Positions 10,305 to 20,812 of a stretch of 64,000 nt of DNA are shown piece after piece. The stretch is from positions 29,916,761-29,980,760 of the forward strand of contig NC_132878.1 of NCBI RefSeq assembly GCF_030463535.1, given 5' to 3'. Under the pieces are notes generated by a model, which had not been told where the DNA came from, searched no databases, and saw nothing but the letters and a program-made list of their open reading frames with translations. Positions within the stretch are counted from its first letter, which is position 1. Each line of letters begins with the position of its first letter. A program made the position numbers and the translations under genes. This DNA is from Salminus brasiliensis. Taxonomy: Eukaryota; Chordata; Actinopteri; Characiformes; Bryconidae.

Positions 10305-10416
10305 CTGATGCATATAATACAAAGATCACAGCCATGATCAGTATAGAGTTGTAAAGTCTAAACTTCACACCAGGCATCCAGTTCATCTTGAATTCACTGA
10401 TGATCACCTCTCAAAA
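10305..10416 (-). CDS. Minus-strand gene, coding exon 1 (signal peptide)
   Basis: The exon starts after acceptor tttgtctcttcag (exon base 10416). The ATG is at 10386-10384 and the donor gtgagt follows 10305. The 82 coding nt give 27 residues: MNWMPGVKFRLYN, then hydrophobic SILIMAVIFVLYAS, a typical signal peptide (or signal anchor) with a basic n-region and a small-residue cleavage context. Coding exons 1 to 10 (517 nt) splice in one frame with every junction in phase 1. Product inferred: an N-glycosylated, Ser/Thr/Asn-rich cell-surface ectodomain. Many tiny symmetric exons plus the Cys motif in exon 2 fit the N-terminus of an ADGRG2-like adhesion GPCR, but other mucin-like receptors remain possible. 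The GAIN and seven-transmembrane parts would lie beyond the left edge. Confidence 0.7.
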
Positions 10417-10847
10417 CTGAAGAGACAAAAGCATGTTATGTTATGATCGATAATTTGATTGAGATCTTTGAAGGGTTTCAAAGTTGTTGTTTTTTCAGGG
10501 TGATATTATTTAGATTTAGCTTATATAATGTAATTATATGTTGGCTGCCATGGAGCTCCTATATTTTGATATGAAAAATTTTCAGAATCACATCAGTATC
10601 TGCACTGGACTGATGATTAGATCTCGCCAATATTTCACAATAAGTTATAAATGTTGTATGATACATGAAAATATCAGAGATCAGCATTGACCCATGATTT
10701 CCATATTGGTGCACCCCTACAAAACGATGTGAAGCACCACAAGCTATTCAAGTTCTTACAGCACCCTCTTTTGGTGAATCTTCAGCCTGATAAATGTGTG
10801 GAAATGCACTATTTCATGTATTTCCTCTCCCTAAGTAAACAAATACC

Positions 10848-10904
10848 AGTTTGTACAGAAGTCCTTGTAGTTACTAAATAATACACCTTAGTGTGTAATA
10901 CGCC
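10848..10904 (-). repeat. Fragment of the 21.6-kb TTAA-type MITE
   Basis: The reverse complement closely matches the inside of the TTAA-flanked element at 21577-21722, sharing cacactaaggtgtatta and aactaca with similar flanks. No terminal repeats remain here. Confidence 0.6.
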
Positions 10905-11011
10905 TTGGTGTGTTACATATCAGGTGTACATATTAGTGTTTGGTTCTGATCAGCTTTGACAAGGCCACATTGTAATGGTCAGAGCATCTCCAAAACATCA
11001 AATATTAAATA

Positions 11012-11272
11012 TTGGGGGTGTTCCCAGTATGCAGCGTGCAGTATCCACTAAAAGTGCTTCAAGGGAGGAAAACCAGTGATCTAGGTTATGGGCGCCCAGG
11101 GCTCACTAATGTGAACCATGGAGGCTCCACCTCACAACTTGTATGGCTTAAAGGATCTGCTGATAACATCCTGGTGCCAAATACCACAGAACACCTTCAA
11201 TGTTCCTGTGCAGTCTATGTCTCAAAGCTTCAGAACTGTAGGTGATAATGGGGACCTTCACAGTATTAGGCA
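11012..11272 (+). mobile_element. Tc1/mariner relic with internal deletion
   Basis: The N-terminal piece (tatgggcgcccagggctcac, about 11087-11107) is joined near 11115 directly to the C-terminal piece MEAPPHNLYGLKDLLITSWC (from 11118), followed by QIPQNTF. In complete members of this teleost Tc1/mariner family these segments are roughly 700 bp apart, with the whole catalytic core between them. The copy is therefore an internal-deletion derivative. It ends near a degenerate cacagtattaggc tail. It sits in the first intron of the minus-strand gene. Confidence 0.7.
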
Positions 11273-13039
11273 TGTGCTTTTAAAGTCATGGTTGATTGGA
11301 TTTGTGTGTAGTTCAGAAATGTTTTGAGGCAACTGCTTTTCATAGTCACAATTATTTGCAAGTGATTTGCTTAGACAGCTAGAAATGACTCAGGCTTTAC
11401 TTATCAAAACATGGAATACCAGATGAGATCAGCTTAAAAAAACTGTTTATACGTTGTTATTTATGACAACAAGCTTCTATGCAAACTCCTCAGTGTGAGA
11501 CCTGCTGCTGTACTGTCTCTTACACAGACACTCTGTGTCTATGAAAATACACACCCGAGGCTGTTAGTTTTATTCTACCAGGGAAAATCCCACTGAGGCT
11601 CAGAGTATTATTTACAAGAAATGTTCAGTCTGCGAGAAAATGCAGCACCGTTCAGAGATTATTTTGGGGATCAGGATGTTGAGTTCCAAAACAGTCTACA
11701 TTGCACTAAAATGTCCGGTAGGTTCTAGATAATAACAAGATACGTTATAGATAAAAATTTTGCATATGATGATGGTAAAGTCTAATTAAATTACACTGAA
11801 ATGCCTGAAGGCTCTAAATATGATCTTGGTAAGTGTGAGGTACAAGCTCCACAATACAGTTGTGTATATCAGTATCAGTACTGATATCAGTATTTGGATA
11901 TACTTGTGGTGAGTTCTAAGACAGATTAACATTGTCTTAAGTATTAAGTTACAGTGAAATGTCCAACAGGTTCTAACTATTAACCAGGTATATTTAAGGG
12001 TATTAATTCTAGACAAATATTTTTGGTAATATATATAATTAAATTACATTAGTAAAAGTCTCATGACTGGAAAGATCTTTACATGGTGCTTGTCATCTCA
12101 TGAACCCTCTGTGGCTATGCCCTGTTCATTACTATATAACCGTTTGTATGGTAACACTACACCCATTTCCATGGTTATCCATGCCATGCCTCATGCCAAA
12201 TATATATAGTTAAGGGAATTTCTTTAAATAATTAAAAAAAATTATAAGAGAACAGTCCATCCTGTCAATTATCTTAATCAATGTTCTGTAATGTTTTCAA
12301 ACATTACAGTCAAAATGAAACAACAATCAATTAGAAAAAAAACGTTAACATGCATCAAACACACAGGAACGTTAATAACTGACACAGGTGTGTTTTTGTA
12401 TTTTCATACTTAGCCATTTGACCTCAGTGAAAGATTAAACTTGTATTGTCAGTGTAAGATCAATCTGACCAAATACATGTTTCAATAGACAGCTTTGCTC
12501 ATCTTTACACAGGGCGCCAATAATTTATTTAAATGAAGGTGGTTGGAGGCAGCTGTGTTATGTAAACTATGAGAATGTGTATAATCTATCACTCACAATA
12601 TATATATACTGTTTATTGGTATAATATTCACCTCCTCGCTGCCATTTGAATATTGTATCTAGCTTAATATTAAAGAGTGTCTCCTACCTCTCCACCCTGT
12701 ATTCAACAGCAATGACGCACAAATGCTTTATCAGCTTATTCTTGTATTCATTACCGTAAAGCATATCTTAGTGACCTCCCAGCTAAAGTCCTCACTTTAA
12801 CACTCTTTAGTACTCACACTCCCCACCAGTTCTTACTAGTTTCTTCCCACATCAATTCTCTATAAACTCCACTTTAGATGTCCTTAGCTGGTGGCAGGGC
12901 TTTCAGAGTAACACCTCCAAAACTCCAAAACAAAATCTCTGTAATCTCTACTTCCTCTCTATTATATACTTTGCTATTCTTGCTATTCGTCTTTATTTAT
13001 GTCTGTTACATGTTCCAGTAAATGGCTATGATATAACTT
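11273..13039. other. Long first intron, nothing recognised
   Basis: AT-rich non-coding sequence. A 14-bp palindrome (tatcagtactgata) lies near 11873-11886. Short phrases such as 'ggttctaactattaac' recur loosely (11710, 11940), suggesting a decayed tandem repeat. No exon, RNA gene or transposon end could be supported. Confidence 0.4.
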
Positions 13040-13480
13040 ACCAATACATGCATTGGCATAGAAGCCACCTTGAAACACCTTAGCAACCAACAGGCATGGC
13101 TGACGACCACCTGACAGCCACCTTGCGATGTCCTGAGGCAGTGTTTCTCAACCTCGCCTTTCTTTTGGCATTTTCCTTGCTCCCAACACAACACAGTGTA
13201 CAGGGCAGAGGACCTTGAGGACAAGGGTTGAGAAACATTCCCCTATTGACCACTAGCCTAGCAATGTCACCTAGCAACATTGTGGCAAGCACCTAGCAAT
13301 CCCCTGGGACACTGGAGTATTCATCTAGCAACTACTTGGAACACCATAGTAACTAAATACCAACACCCCAAGCAATACCCAGATGGCAGCCAGTTAGCAT
13401 CAGCTTAGCAATCACCTAGATGCCATAGCAATGGGTTTGCAGTACCCAGACAACCACCAAGACCTTAACCCCCACCTGGA
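13040..13480. repeat. Degenerate 'cacctagcaac' minisatellite
   Basis: Irregular repeats of a short phrase close to 'ccacctagcaacc' run through the block (ccttagcaaccaac, cacctagcaac, cacctagcaatcc, catctagcaactac, cttagcaatcacctag). Units differ in length. A MITE-like insertion (13143-13236) interrupts it. Position: first intron of the minus-strand gene, 170 bp downstream of its first-exon donor. Confidence 0.75.
13143..13236. mobile_element. hAT-like MITE with 11-bp TIRs
   Basis: The ends gtttctcaacc and ggttgagaaac are perfect inverted repeats 94 bp apart. The interior ttccttgctcccaacacaac resembles the 'tgctccaacacacctg' core of common teleost hAT MITEs, also seen at 26849-26955. No clear 8-bp target duplication remains. 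Confidence 0.65.
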
Positions 13481-13648
13481 AATTGCAGAAAGTAACTGAA
13501 TTCACTCATATAAGGGCTGTCCAAATACTTTTTGGACATATAATTTCTGTTAAATTTAAGATGTATAGTATCATTTTCTCCTGTTAAATCCATATAAATT
13601 ATTCCAGCTCCTGTATGTCAATAGTTATTTCTAAAATGCACCTCTTAC

Positions 13649-13750
13649 CTGTACAGGTGGAGTTCAGTCTTCCCAATGACACAAGTAGATTTCAGTTGTG
13701 GCTGCTGTAGACAGCAGATGCAGTGTAGGATAACTTACACTGTTCGTGGT
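13649..13750 (-). other. Probable 5' UTR exon of the minus-strand gene
   Basis: The donor CTGTACAG|gtaaga lies at 13649 on the minus strand. The upstream sequence has no ATG-led long frame and would splice to coding exon 1. The transcription start is not visible; the end near 13750 is a guess. Confidence 0.4.
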
Positions 13751-13890
13751 TAGTGCACAATTTGCATGTGTAACATTTCTTCTGTAAGCAAACACACTCT
13801 TGCTTTCCCATCAGCAGGTTTGCTGATCTCTGGGATGCAAATGATCCTGCTAAGGGGCCGCTGTTTTATTGGCCCAGTGTATTTAATATC
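13751..13890 (-). promoter_or_regulatory. Candidate promoter of the minus-strand gene
   Basis: Upstream of the putative first exon there is a perfect octamer ATGCAAAT (13835-13842, + strand) and an inverted CCAAT box (attgg, 13868-13872). No TATA box was seen. The octamer is bound by POU-domain (Oct) factors. The assignment depends on the first exon being real. Confidence 0.35.
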
Positions 13891-14540
13891 TGTTAATGAT
13901 TGATTTTCCTGAAAACGTCCTACTTTATTCCTATTGCTTAGTTGTTATTTTTAGGCTTTTATTCTGGCCAAAATAACAGACACACCACATGAAAAGGAAC
14001 TTGCACTCTGAACAAAAAGGGTTCTATAGAAAACTGCAATAGGGTCTTCTGACTTACAATACTGAAACCCTTAAAGATTATTTTTCAAGGTAATTTAAAG
14101 AACCATACAAGACATTCTTATTGAAACCAGCTATTTCAACATTCACCAATGGTACTTGAGTGTTCACAGTTTCATGTATGAGCACTGCCTTTACTAAACT
14201 CTAAATACTTTAGTATCCCTTTTGAACCCTTTTTGGACCTTTAAGTCAAGTCACGGCAAGAGACTTTTATTTTCACCTTTCACTTTCACCTGTTATGGCC
14301 CTCTAGGACCATGGTGCAACACAGGGTGAGTGGGTGCAACACACGTAGTACCAGGAAAAAGTTCTATAACTCGTAAATACAGTGAAACCATTTTGATGGA
14401 ATATTGAGCTATTTTCAAAACGGTTCTCCATCATAGAGGAAAAACATTTACTGGCTAATTCAAACGCTTTATTTAGTTGTCATTGTTTTTTTTTTTAAAG
14501 AAAATCTAAAGAACCTTTTTAAGAGTGTGGTTGTATATCA
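13891..14540. repeat. Old repeats including a 'ggttctttaaaga' element
   Basis: Stretches such as aaaagggttctatagaaaac, gaacccttaaagatt and tctaaagaacctttttaaga in both orientations resemble a short teleost inverted-repeat element also seen at 49360-49400 and 58940-59110. At 14240-14330 a tcaagtcacggcaag...tttcacctttcactttcacc repeat is present. Boundaries are not clear. Confidence 0.4.
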
Positions 14541-14757
14541 TCATATGGTTGGTGTGGCACAACAGATAACACCACTACCTTTCACACACCATGTGGGAGA
14601 CTGGGGTTCGTTTCCTGTTATTGGTGACTGTGCTGTGCTACACCAATAAGAGTCCTTGGGCAAGACTCCTAACACTTGATCGGCCCAACGCTGTAATACC
14701 AGTAACCTTGTAAGTCACTCTGGATAAGAGCGTCAGCTAAATGCCATAAATGTAAAT
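14541..14757 (+). mobile_element. tRNA-derived SINE, copy 1
   Basis: The Pol III head reads tggttggtgtggcacaacag and ataacaccactacc, with a B-box-like ggggttcgtttcc. The tail reads ctctggataagagcgtcagc then taaatgccataaatgtaaa. It aligns along its whole length with the second copy at 34683-34931, but about 30 bp in the head are missing here. The tail motif is shared by many teleost SINEs and their LINE partners. Confidence 0.8.
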
Positions 14758-15930
14758 ATAAATGTAATGTCATTCTCATCAGACCTAGAAAAGCATAAAA
14801 AAGGTTCCATCATGGTTACAAATCAGGAAGTGTACCTATCCAAACAAGGTACACAGTGTTTTATACCACACACTGACTTGGGTAATATTTAGAACCTGTT
14901 ATTTTAGTGTAATATTGTTGAAACTCTTAAAAAGAAATAATGACTTTTTGGAATTTGTGCCTCACACTAGCCACACCTGTAAATATCTAGAACATAAGGG
15001 ACAATAACAAAAAGGGAGCTCGGCTGTGGGGTTCTGTGGGTTTGTAGTTTTGATCTGTAACTGTGTGAAGTAATGTATTGTGTAGTAATCAGGTAATACC
15101 TAGAACTTTGTTTCAGGCTTGAAGTACATTTTTTTCAGTTTCTCTTACCTGCACGGATACATGTTGCCTGCATGTGTCTATAGGAGTATATGAGCATGTA
15201 TGTGTGTGAGTAGTATTTTGGTTTGCAAATAATGTTCCATGTATGCAATGTCCGAATGACAACGCATGTACACGGCAAGTGAATATGCGGTTTTACCTGG
15301 CTGTGAGAGTGTGAGAGTGTGAGAGTGTAACCTGACTGTGAGTGTGAAAAATAACCCCAGGGAGAGTGAACTCTCCTCTGACAGAGTGCTATTCATTTAC
15401 ACCGTGTTTGGAATCAGTATGGATTTTCAGACAGGCTGCACAATGTTCACTCCCCATCCAGTCATGATACAGAGAGATATATCAGCTACACAGGAACAGC
15501 AGAGAGAAAGTACAGTCATGTTTGTGACAAATTTAGAAGATTACACGCACTCATCGCGGACATGACTCTTATGACAATGTTTGATTTGAATATTCATTAT
15601 TCATTGAACTGTTCTTTTTCTGGGGCTGAACATACATCTTTGATAAAAAAAAAACCCAAGAATTTATTGCAGAAGTTTTTAATATTTTAGGAAATCAACA
15701 CAGGGTCGTAATTATACATAGAGGGCCTAATTACACATACAGGGTCAAGGGTGTGTATACATACATATACACACCCTTAAGATTAATAATCCAGATTAAT
15801 TCCAAAATGTCTTTTATCTGTTTGTCGGTTGAATTTCAACTATACGTAAATAGAGTCTGTCTGGCAATGTGAAGCAGGCTAGGAGCTCTTAAAAAACAAC
15901 ACATGAGGCCCCGTTCTATTTAGGTAAAAA
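14758..15930. other. No recognised gene; one hairpin
   Basis: Mostly AT-rich unique sequence. Short 'gtgagagt' repeats lie at 15301-15330. A perfect 13-bp stem with 6-base loop lies at 15747-15778 (aagggtgtgtata / tatacacaccctt). No coding exon could be supported. Confidence 0.4.
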
Positions 15931-16910
15931 GGTGAAACAAAGCGTTCTAGAAAGGGTTACAGAGCCATTGGTTAGGCTCCAGCAAACCACAGTGAGAGCC
16001 ATTACCAATGGAGATAACTCGGAAGAGTGGTGAACCTTCCCAGAAGCTCCCAGGCAATCAAAACGTCAACAAGAGCACGTCAACGACAGGCATCACTTGC
16101 CTCAGTTAAGATCAATGTACATGATTCGACTATAACAAAAACATTAGGCAAAAATGGCATCCATGGGAGAGATGCAAAGCACAAACCACTGCTGTCTCGT
16201 ATTTGCTATCTCGTATTTTTGGCAGTGGTGGCTCAGCAATTAGAGCCCCCGGCTATTGATGACAGGGTTGTGGGTTCGATGCCAGGGCTTGGCAAAAGCT
16301 GCACTTTTGGGCCCTTGAGCAAGGCCCTCTACCCTCTCTGCTCCCTGTGCGCTGGAGTTGGCTGCCCACTGCTCTATGTGGGTGTGCTCACTGCCTTTAG
16401 TTCACGTGTGTGTGTGTTCGCCACCATGAATGTGTCAAATGCGAAGGACACATGTCGCTGTACATACTACAGTGACAAATACTTGCACCTTTACTTTTTT
16501 TTTTGCTAAACAAAACCTCTAGATGACCCATCAGACTTTTATTCTATAGACTGATGAGTCAAAGGTGGAACGTAGGTCCCACTACCATTACATCTGGCAT
16601 AACCACCACATTCAACCATACAAACATCATACCAACAATCAAATATGCTGCTGGTGGTGGTGGTAGTGTAATGTTCTGGGGAAACTTTGAAATATCAAAG
16701 AATGTGGCAGACATTCTCCTTTAGGATATTTTGATAGAGAACCTGTATACCAGTATGTGACCTAAAGCTCAAGGGCAGTTGAGTTATTCTACAGGACAAT
16801 GATCTGAAGCACACAAGCAAGTCCACTTCTGAATGGCTCAAAATAAACAAAAAAGGTTTTTAAGTGGCCAAGTCTTGACTTACATCACATTGAGATGCTG
16901 GGGCAACCCC
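15931..16910 (+). mobile_element. Tc1-like transposon relic split by a SINE
   Basis: The left part (15931-16204) reads as Tc1 transposase N-terminal DNA: ctccagcaaaccacagtgag, tggtgaaccttcccagaagc and atcacttgcctcagttaag. The right part (16510-16910) continues with the catalytic region: ctatagactgatgagtcaaa (an L-x-x-D-E-S core), accattacatctggcataac, ctacaggacaatgatctgaa (Q-x-D-N-D) and aagtccacttctgaatggct. Frames are broken throughout. TIRs were not located. A SINE insertion at about 16208-16506 separates the halves. Confidence 0.75.
16208..16506 (+). mobile_element. tRNA-derived SINE inserted in the Tc1 relic
   Basis: The head ggcagtggtggctcagcaat (A box) and tgggttcgatgcc (B box) are followed by the body cccttgagcaaggccctcta, ggagttggctgcccactgct and the end agtgacaaatacttgcacct plus a T-rich tail. 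A possible target duplication tttgcta flanks it (about 16204-16210 and 16502-16509). Related copies lie at 17521-17770 (minus) and 36837-37045 (plus). Confidence 0.75.
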
Positions 16911-17520
16911 TTTATTTTTGTGTGTTACTTGTGTTGTCTTTATTATTCGTTTAATATTAGTTAAATGATCTGTGTGTCTACACTAAACACCAAACCATTT
17001 CATTCCACATAAATCTTGTGCCCTCAGCAAATCCCCTATCTACTACGTTACATACACATTACTGCTGGAGACATTTCACAAGGAAAATGTTAAAAATTGT
17101 ATGTTTTCCAAAGTTAATGTAAAAAAAGGTGAAAATGTTATATAGAAATAATATAACTGGTGCATTTATTATTAAATATTTAAACATCTGGATGAAACAA
17201 ACATCATGGATGTTCATCTAAAATTGTTTAAACTGGTCCTGTATGTTGTTTTTGGGAGCATTTTAAAAGGTTTTATTATGTCAGCGAGAATACATAGGAT
17301 TTGGATAACAACTGCTAGTCTAAAAATATCCCACAGAAACACTCCTGCACTCTCTTTAGCACTTTACACTTTAGCAACAGAAAGAACATTTAGACAACAG
17401 CACGTCCAGCAGTCAGCTAAATTATACAGCAGTGCCAGCTCGTCTACATGGATTCAATGGTGGTTTTCTTACCTTTTTCTTTAAAGGTTCTTTAAATTCG
17501 AGTGGAGTCTTTTGAAGCTG
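16911..17520. other. Nothing recognised
   Basis: AT-rich, no supported exon, repeat or RNA gene. Confidence 0.35.
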
Positions 17521-17770
17521 AGAGGATAAGACAAGACAAGACATTCATATTCACCATTTGTGTCGGACACAGATGGAATTCGGTCTCCACCTTTAACCCA
17601 TCCATGCAGTGATCACACATGTACATACACAGTGACAGTGAGCACACCTTGGCCAGCAGCCATTGTGGTGGTGCCCGGGGAGCAGGGAGGGTGAAGGGCC
17701 TTGCTCAAGGGCCTAACATTGGCAGCTTGCCGAGCCCAGTTATTGCACTGCTGAGCCACCACTGCCCTAA
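17521..17770 (-). mobile_element. tRNA-derived SINE, minus strand
   Basis: The reverse complement begins gggcagtggtggctcagca, continues cttgagcaaggcccttcacc and gtgtgctcactgtcactgtg, and ends with a variant tail (ggagaccgaattccatctgt) followed by repeats of gtctt. The head is the same family as 16208-16506, but the B-box segment is shortened and the tail differs. Confidence 0.7.
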
Positions 17771-18110
17771 TTTACTGCTGAAAGGCCTAATTTACATTGG
17801 ACAGTGATATTCCTTTCTTTCTCCTTTAAGGAATTATTTGAAATAGTGCATGCCATTTTCCCCAGAACTTTATGCAGGGAAGGCTCAAGATTCTCCACCG
17901 GGGGACGCTGTTACACTCAACTAGCTAGCTTGGTGTGAGTCATTAAAAGAGAAAGAGAAAAGATGGCGAACATCATCAGCAGCAGCATCACAAGAACACA
18001 CTCGCTCACTTGATTAGAAACAAATACATAGAGAGTTGTGATCCTGTTTGGGCTGTAATGTAATCCTGCTAGTAATAACTCTATTTTTACAGTACCTGTA
18101 ATCTAATTGC

Positions 18111-18400
18111 TCACTTTTATTACTGTATGTATTCCAGTACCAACCTTGAAGAGGGCAAATAACTAGTTTTATTTATTTATTTATTTTCACAGAACTCTGT
18201 ATTTATGACCCTGTATGCAGATATGTGTAGTAAGGAAGTAGAGCTACTTCACTGCTGTACTTCAGTACTACAAGACTGTATCTGTTCTCTACTGGAAGAT
18301 TATTTCTTTCTCCTACCTCCACTTTCATTTCACTACATATTCTACATAGTTTAATACTTTTACTTGAGAACAATAATGCTAGAGCTTTGTTAGCTTATTT
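18111..18400 (-). repeat. 'agtaaaagtacttaagta'-type dispersed repeat
   Basis: Its reverse complement matches the repeat at 32100-32580: taaggaagtagagctact, ctgtatctgttctctact and tcactacatatt are shared in the same order. It belongs to a common teleost element rich in 'agtaaaagtac' phrases. Non-coding. Confidence 0.6.
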
Positions 18401-19020
18401 GGAGTTGGAAGAACCACCAGAAGAAAAAAAACAACCCATCTTCACCTGCAAATACTCATATGTGAGCGAATGGCCTGAGCTCTTTTAGCTGTAGTTTAGT
18501 TTACAGAGAGTGAAGCTCAGTGGGTTAAGCTGCTCTCCTCACTGGTTTCTACATGTGAAACATTTGAAATGTGGCAGGTTGAGTCAGGTCTGTTCAGCTT
18601 TTCTTTTGGGCAAGTTTGTTTAGAGAATATGTGCATGTATATGTTTGACTTTGTGACTTGAGTGGTTTTATGACTTTTAAACCAACTTTCTTTGCTTGGT
18701 TAAATAAAAATCAATCAGCCAAGACATGTTTGATGTCTAATTGTCTGTAGCTTAATTAGTTTAAAACTGGAGATGTGATGGTAATGTAACTAACAGGCAG
18801 TGGAAGTTTTTACCCCTCAAATTAAACGGCTAGCAGCACACCCAAACCATCCCACTCTCTCCTTAAAGTGTGGAGTTGGTCAGTGATCTCTAATAGACTT
18901 CCTTATATGGTTTCTGATGTTGAAAAATTCACTGTTAGATATGAACATGGTAAAACAAAACGCTGTTTAACACTGTTTTGAGAGTTCTGTGAGTTGCACA
19001 GTGTCCTATCACTTTATGAT
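18401..19020. other. Nothing recognised
   Basis: No supported exon, repeat or RNA gene. Confidence 0.35.
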
Positions 19021-19082
19021 CAGTAGATGGCACCAACAGCACAGTACATCAGGTGACTAAGTGTTAGTTGCACCATCTAGTG
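19021..19082. promoter_or_regulatory. Inverted pair of CTCF-like 'ccatctagtg' sites
   Basis: cagtagatggcaccaac (19021-19037) and gttgcaccatctagtg (19067-19082) form an imperfect inverted repeat. Each resembles half of the CTCF consensus core (GCGCCMYCTRGTGG). They could equally be the ends of a tiny MITE. Confidence 0.35.
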
Positions 19083-19330
19083 TTCAAAGCCATTTATAAT
19101 CAGTTGTTTAATGATCAGGAATGTCATCACAACAATAAAATTAACAACCAGTGGCTCCTCTACAACATATGGAGAGCTTTCCTTCCTGAAACCATTTGAA
19201 GTCATTGCTATAACTGTGATACTATAATATAATATAATACTATAATAACTGCTTTGCATATTCACTTCTCTTGTACTTCCACACATGGTCCACTTCATCA
19301 GAAACACCACTTTTAAGCTTTTTTTTCACA

Positions 19331-19624
19331 GGCCAGTTTATTAGAAACACCTACCTTTTGCTTTCAATTGTTGGCCACTTAATTTAAAACACCTACCTTA
19401 TGCTTTCACCCACTGGCCACTTTATTAGAAACACCTACCTTGTGCTTTCACTTGCTGGCCACCTAATTAGAAACACATACCTTGTGCTTTTACCCACTGG
19501 CCACTTTATTAGAAACACCTACCTTGTGCTTTTACCCACTGGTCATTTAATTAGAAGCACCTACCTTGTGCTTTCAATAGCTGGCCACTTTATTAGAAAC
19601 CATATGCACCACCACCCAAATATC
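19331..19624 (+). repeat. 42-bp minisatellite, seven units
   Basis: Units start at 19331, 19373, 19415, 19457, 19499, 19541 and 19583, exactly 42 bp apart. Each reads close to ggccactttattagaaacac plus ctaccttgtgctttcaccca and ct. Because 42 is divisible by three, a chance frame gives a 14-residue repeat (GHFIRNTYLVLLPT); there is no sign that it is translated. Confidence 0.95.
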
Positions 19625-19795
19625 TTCTTTACTAAAGCGATCCTGTGGTCAGAAATCAACCAATGATGAACTGGGTAGAAGGGAGCTGATAAACTGCAGC
19701 AATAGATGAGCTACAGTCTGTAACTGTACACCTGTATCACGGAGCTATGAGGCTGATGTTTCTAATAAAGCGGCCAGTAAGAGTTTGAACATCAC
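19331..19795 (+). mobile_element. DNA transposon remnant carrying a minisatellite
   Basis: The left end begins ggccagtttattagaaacac and the right end reads gtttctaataaagcggccag, an inverted pair of about 18 bp with mismatches. Between them lie seven 42-bp units (19331-19624) and about 170 bp of unique interior. The terminal phrase 'ggccactttattag' is typical of a widespread teleost DNA element. No transposase is present, so this is a non-autonomous copy whose terminus has been amplified in tandem. Confidence 0.7.
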
Positions 19796-20812
19796 AGAGT
19801 ATCTCATATACTGATGCAACCAAAGTAACTGTACTGTGTGTGTGTGTGTGTGTCATTACTGTGACCCAGATGGACTCTGGGGGACGAGATAATAGTGATA
19901 CACTGTGGTGAACATGATGTCATTTGTCAGACCAGGTGGATTGTGGGTTTTCTTACAGTTCTTTCTCAAGTTCCCTTCAGTTCATCACAATAAACACAGT
20001 GTAGAAAAGAAGGTCTGCACGCAGAACAGGAAGCTGGAACACAAAGATTCAGCAAGTGATTTTCATTTACACTATTTTGAAAACACACATTGTTCTTTAC
20101 ACTGCCAGAACATGTCATGCAGAAAATTCCCCATACCTAAATGCCTCTGCAAAACAAAGCTTGCAAGGGTTGCGTAAAGTCAAGACCCACCTTCACAGGC
20201 ATACAAGCTTGCATACTCTTGTACATGAACGCTCCAGTACTGTGGGAACTGTAATGCAATGTAGGTCATGGTAATGTAACCAAACATGACTGTATTATTT
20301 GTAAACAGATACATACACCAATAGGAGGCGCCCTATTCACTTTTTACTGCAAAGCTCCGGACATGTTGTACACTTGCACTCCACTCCAGACCGACCTCCA
20401 GATCTGCCTTACACTCCACTCTCTCTCTGTGTGTCTGCATCTGAATACTTTATTGACCCTTCCTGTCCTGTTTCTTACTTCTGTCTGATCTAGCTCTCAT
20501 GGCAGTAAACATACTGGCAGAGCTGATGACTAGAGACCAGCTCCAGATGAGTACCGGATCAGGTAGAATCTAAGAGAGGACGTTTCAGTAAAGTACTCGG
20601 GTGTAGTCGACCGACAGTGATTCACTACAGTAGTCTGACCTCAACCAGTGGTGATTCTAGAGTCTGTTGGGGACCTAGGCAACAATTCACAGAGAGCCCC
20701 TCCGACCAGCGTTATCTATATACATTTTATTTGACAGGCCCAATGTAATAGTTCCAAAAAAAGAGGATTGAACACATTAGTACGCTACTCAGGTTCATAC
20801 ATAATCAAAAAA
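19796..20812. other. No recognised gene; one weak exon candidate
   Basis: A (TG)n run lies at 19835-19852. At 20492-20565 (+) a long pyrimidine tract and ctag acceptor precede ATGGCAGTAAACATACTGGC, an open frame of about 21 residues ending at a possible donor gtagaa. There are no partner exons, so it is not called as a gene. Nothing else stands out. Confidence 0.3.

Noticed and set aside
14541..14757. tRNA-like A and B boxes
   Set aside because: They belong to SINE heads (also 16208, 31931, 34683); no cloverleaf with intact acceptor stem was seen, so no tRNA gene is called.
20492..20565. Possible + strand exon with a good acceptor and a 21-residue frame
   Set aside because: No upstream or downstream exon in frame could be linked and the donor is weak.
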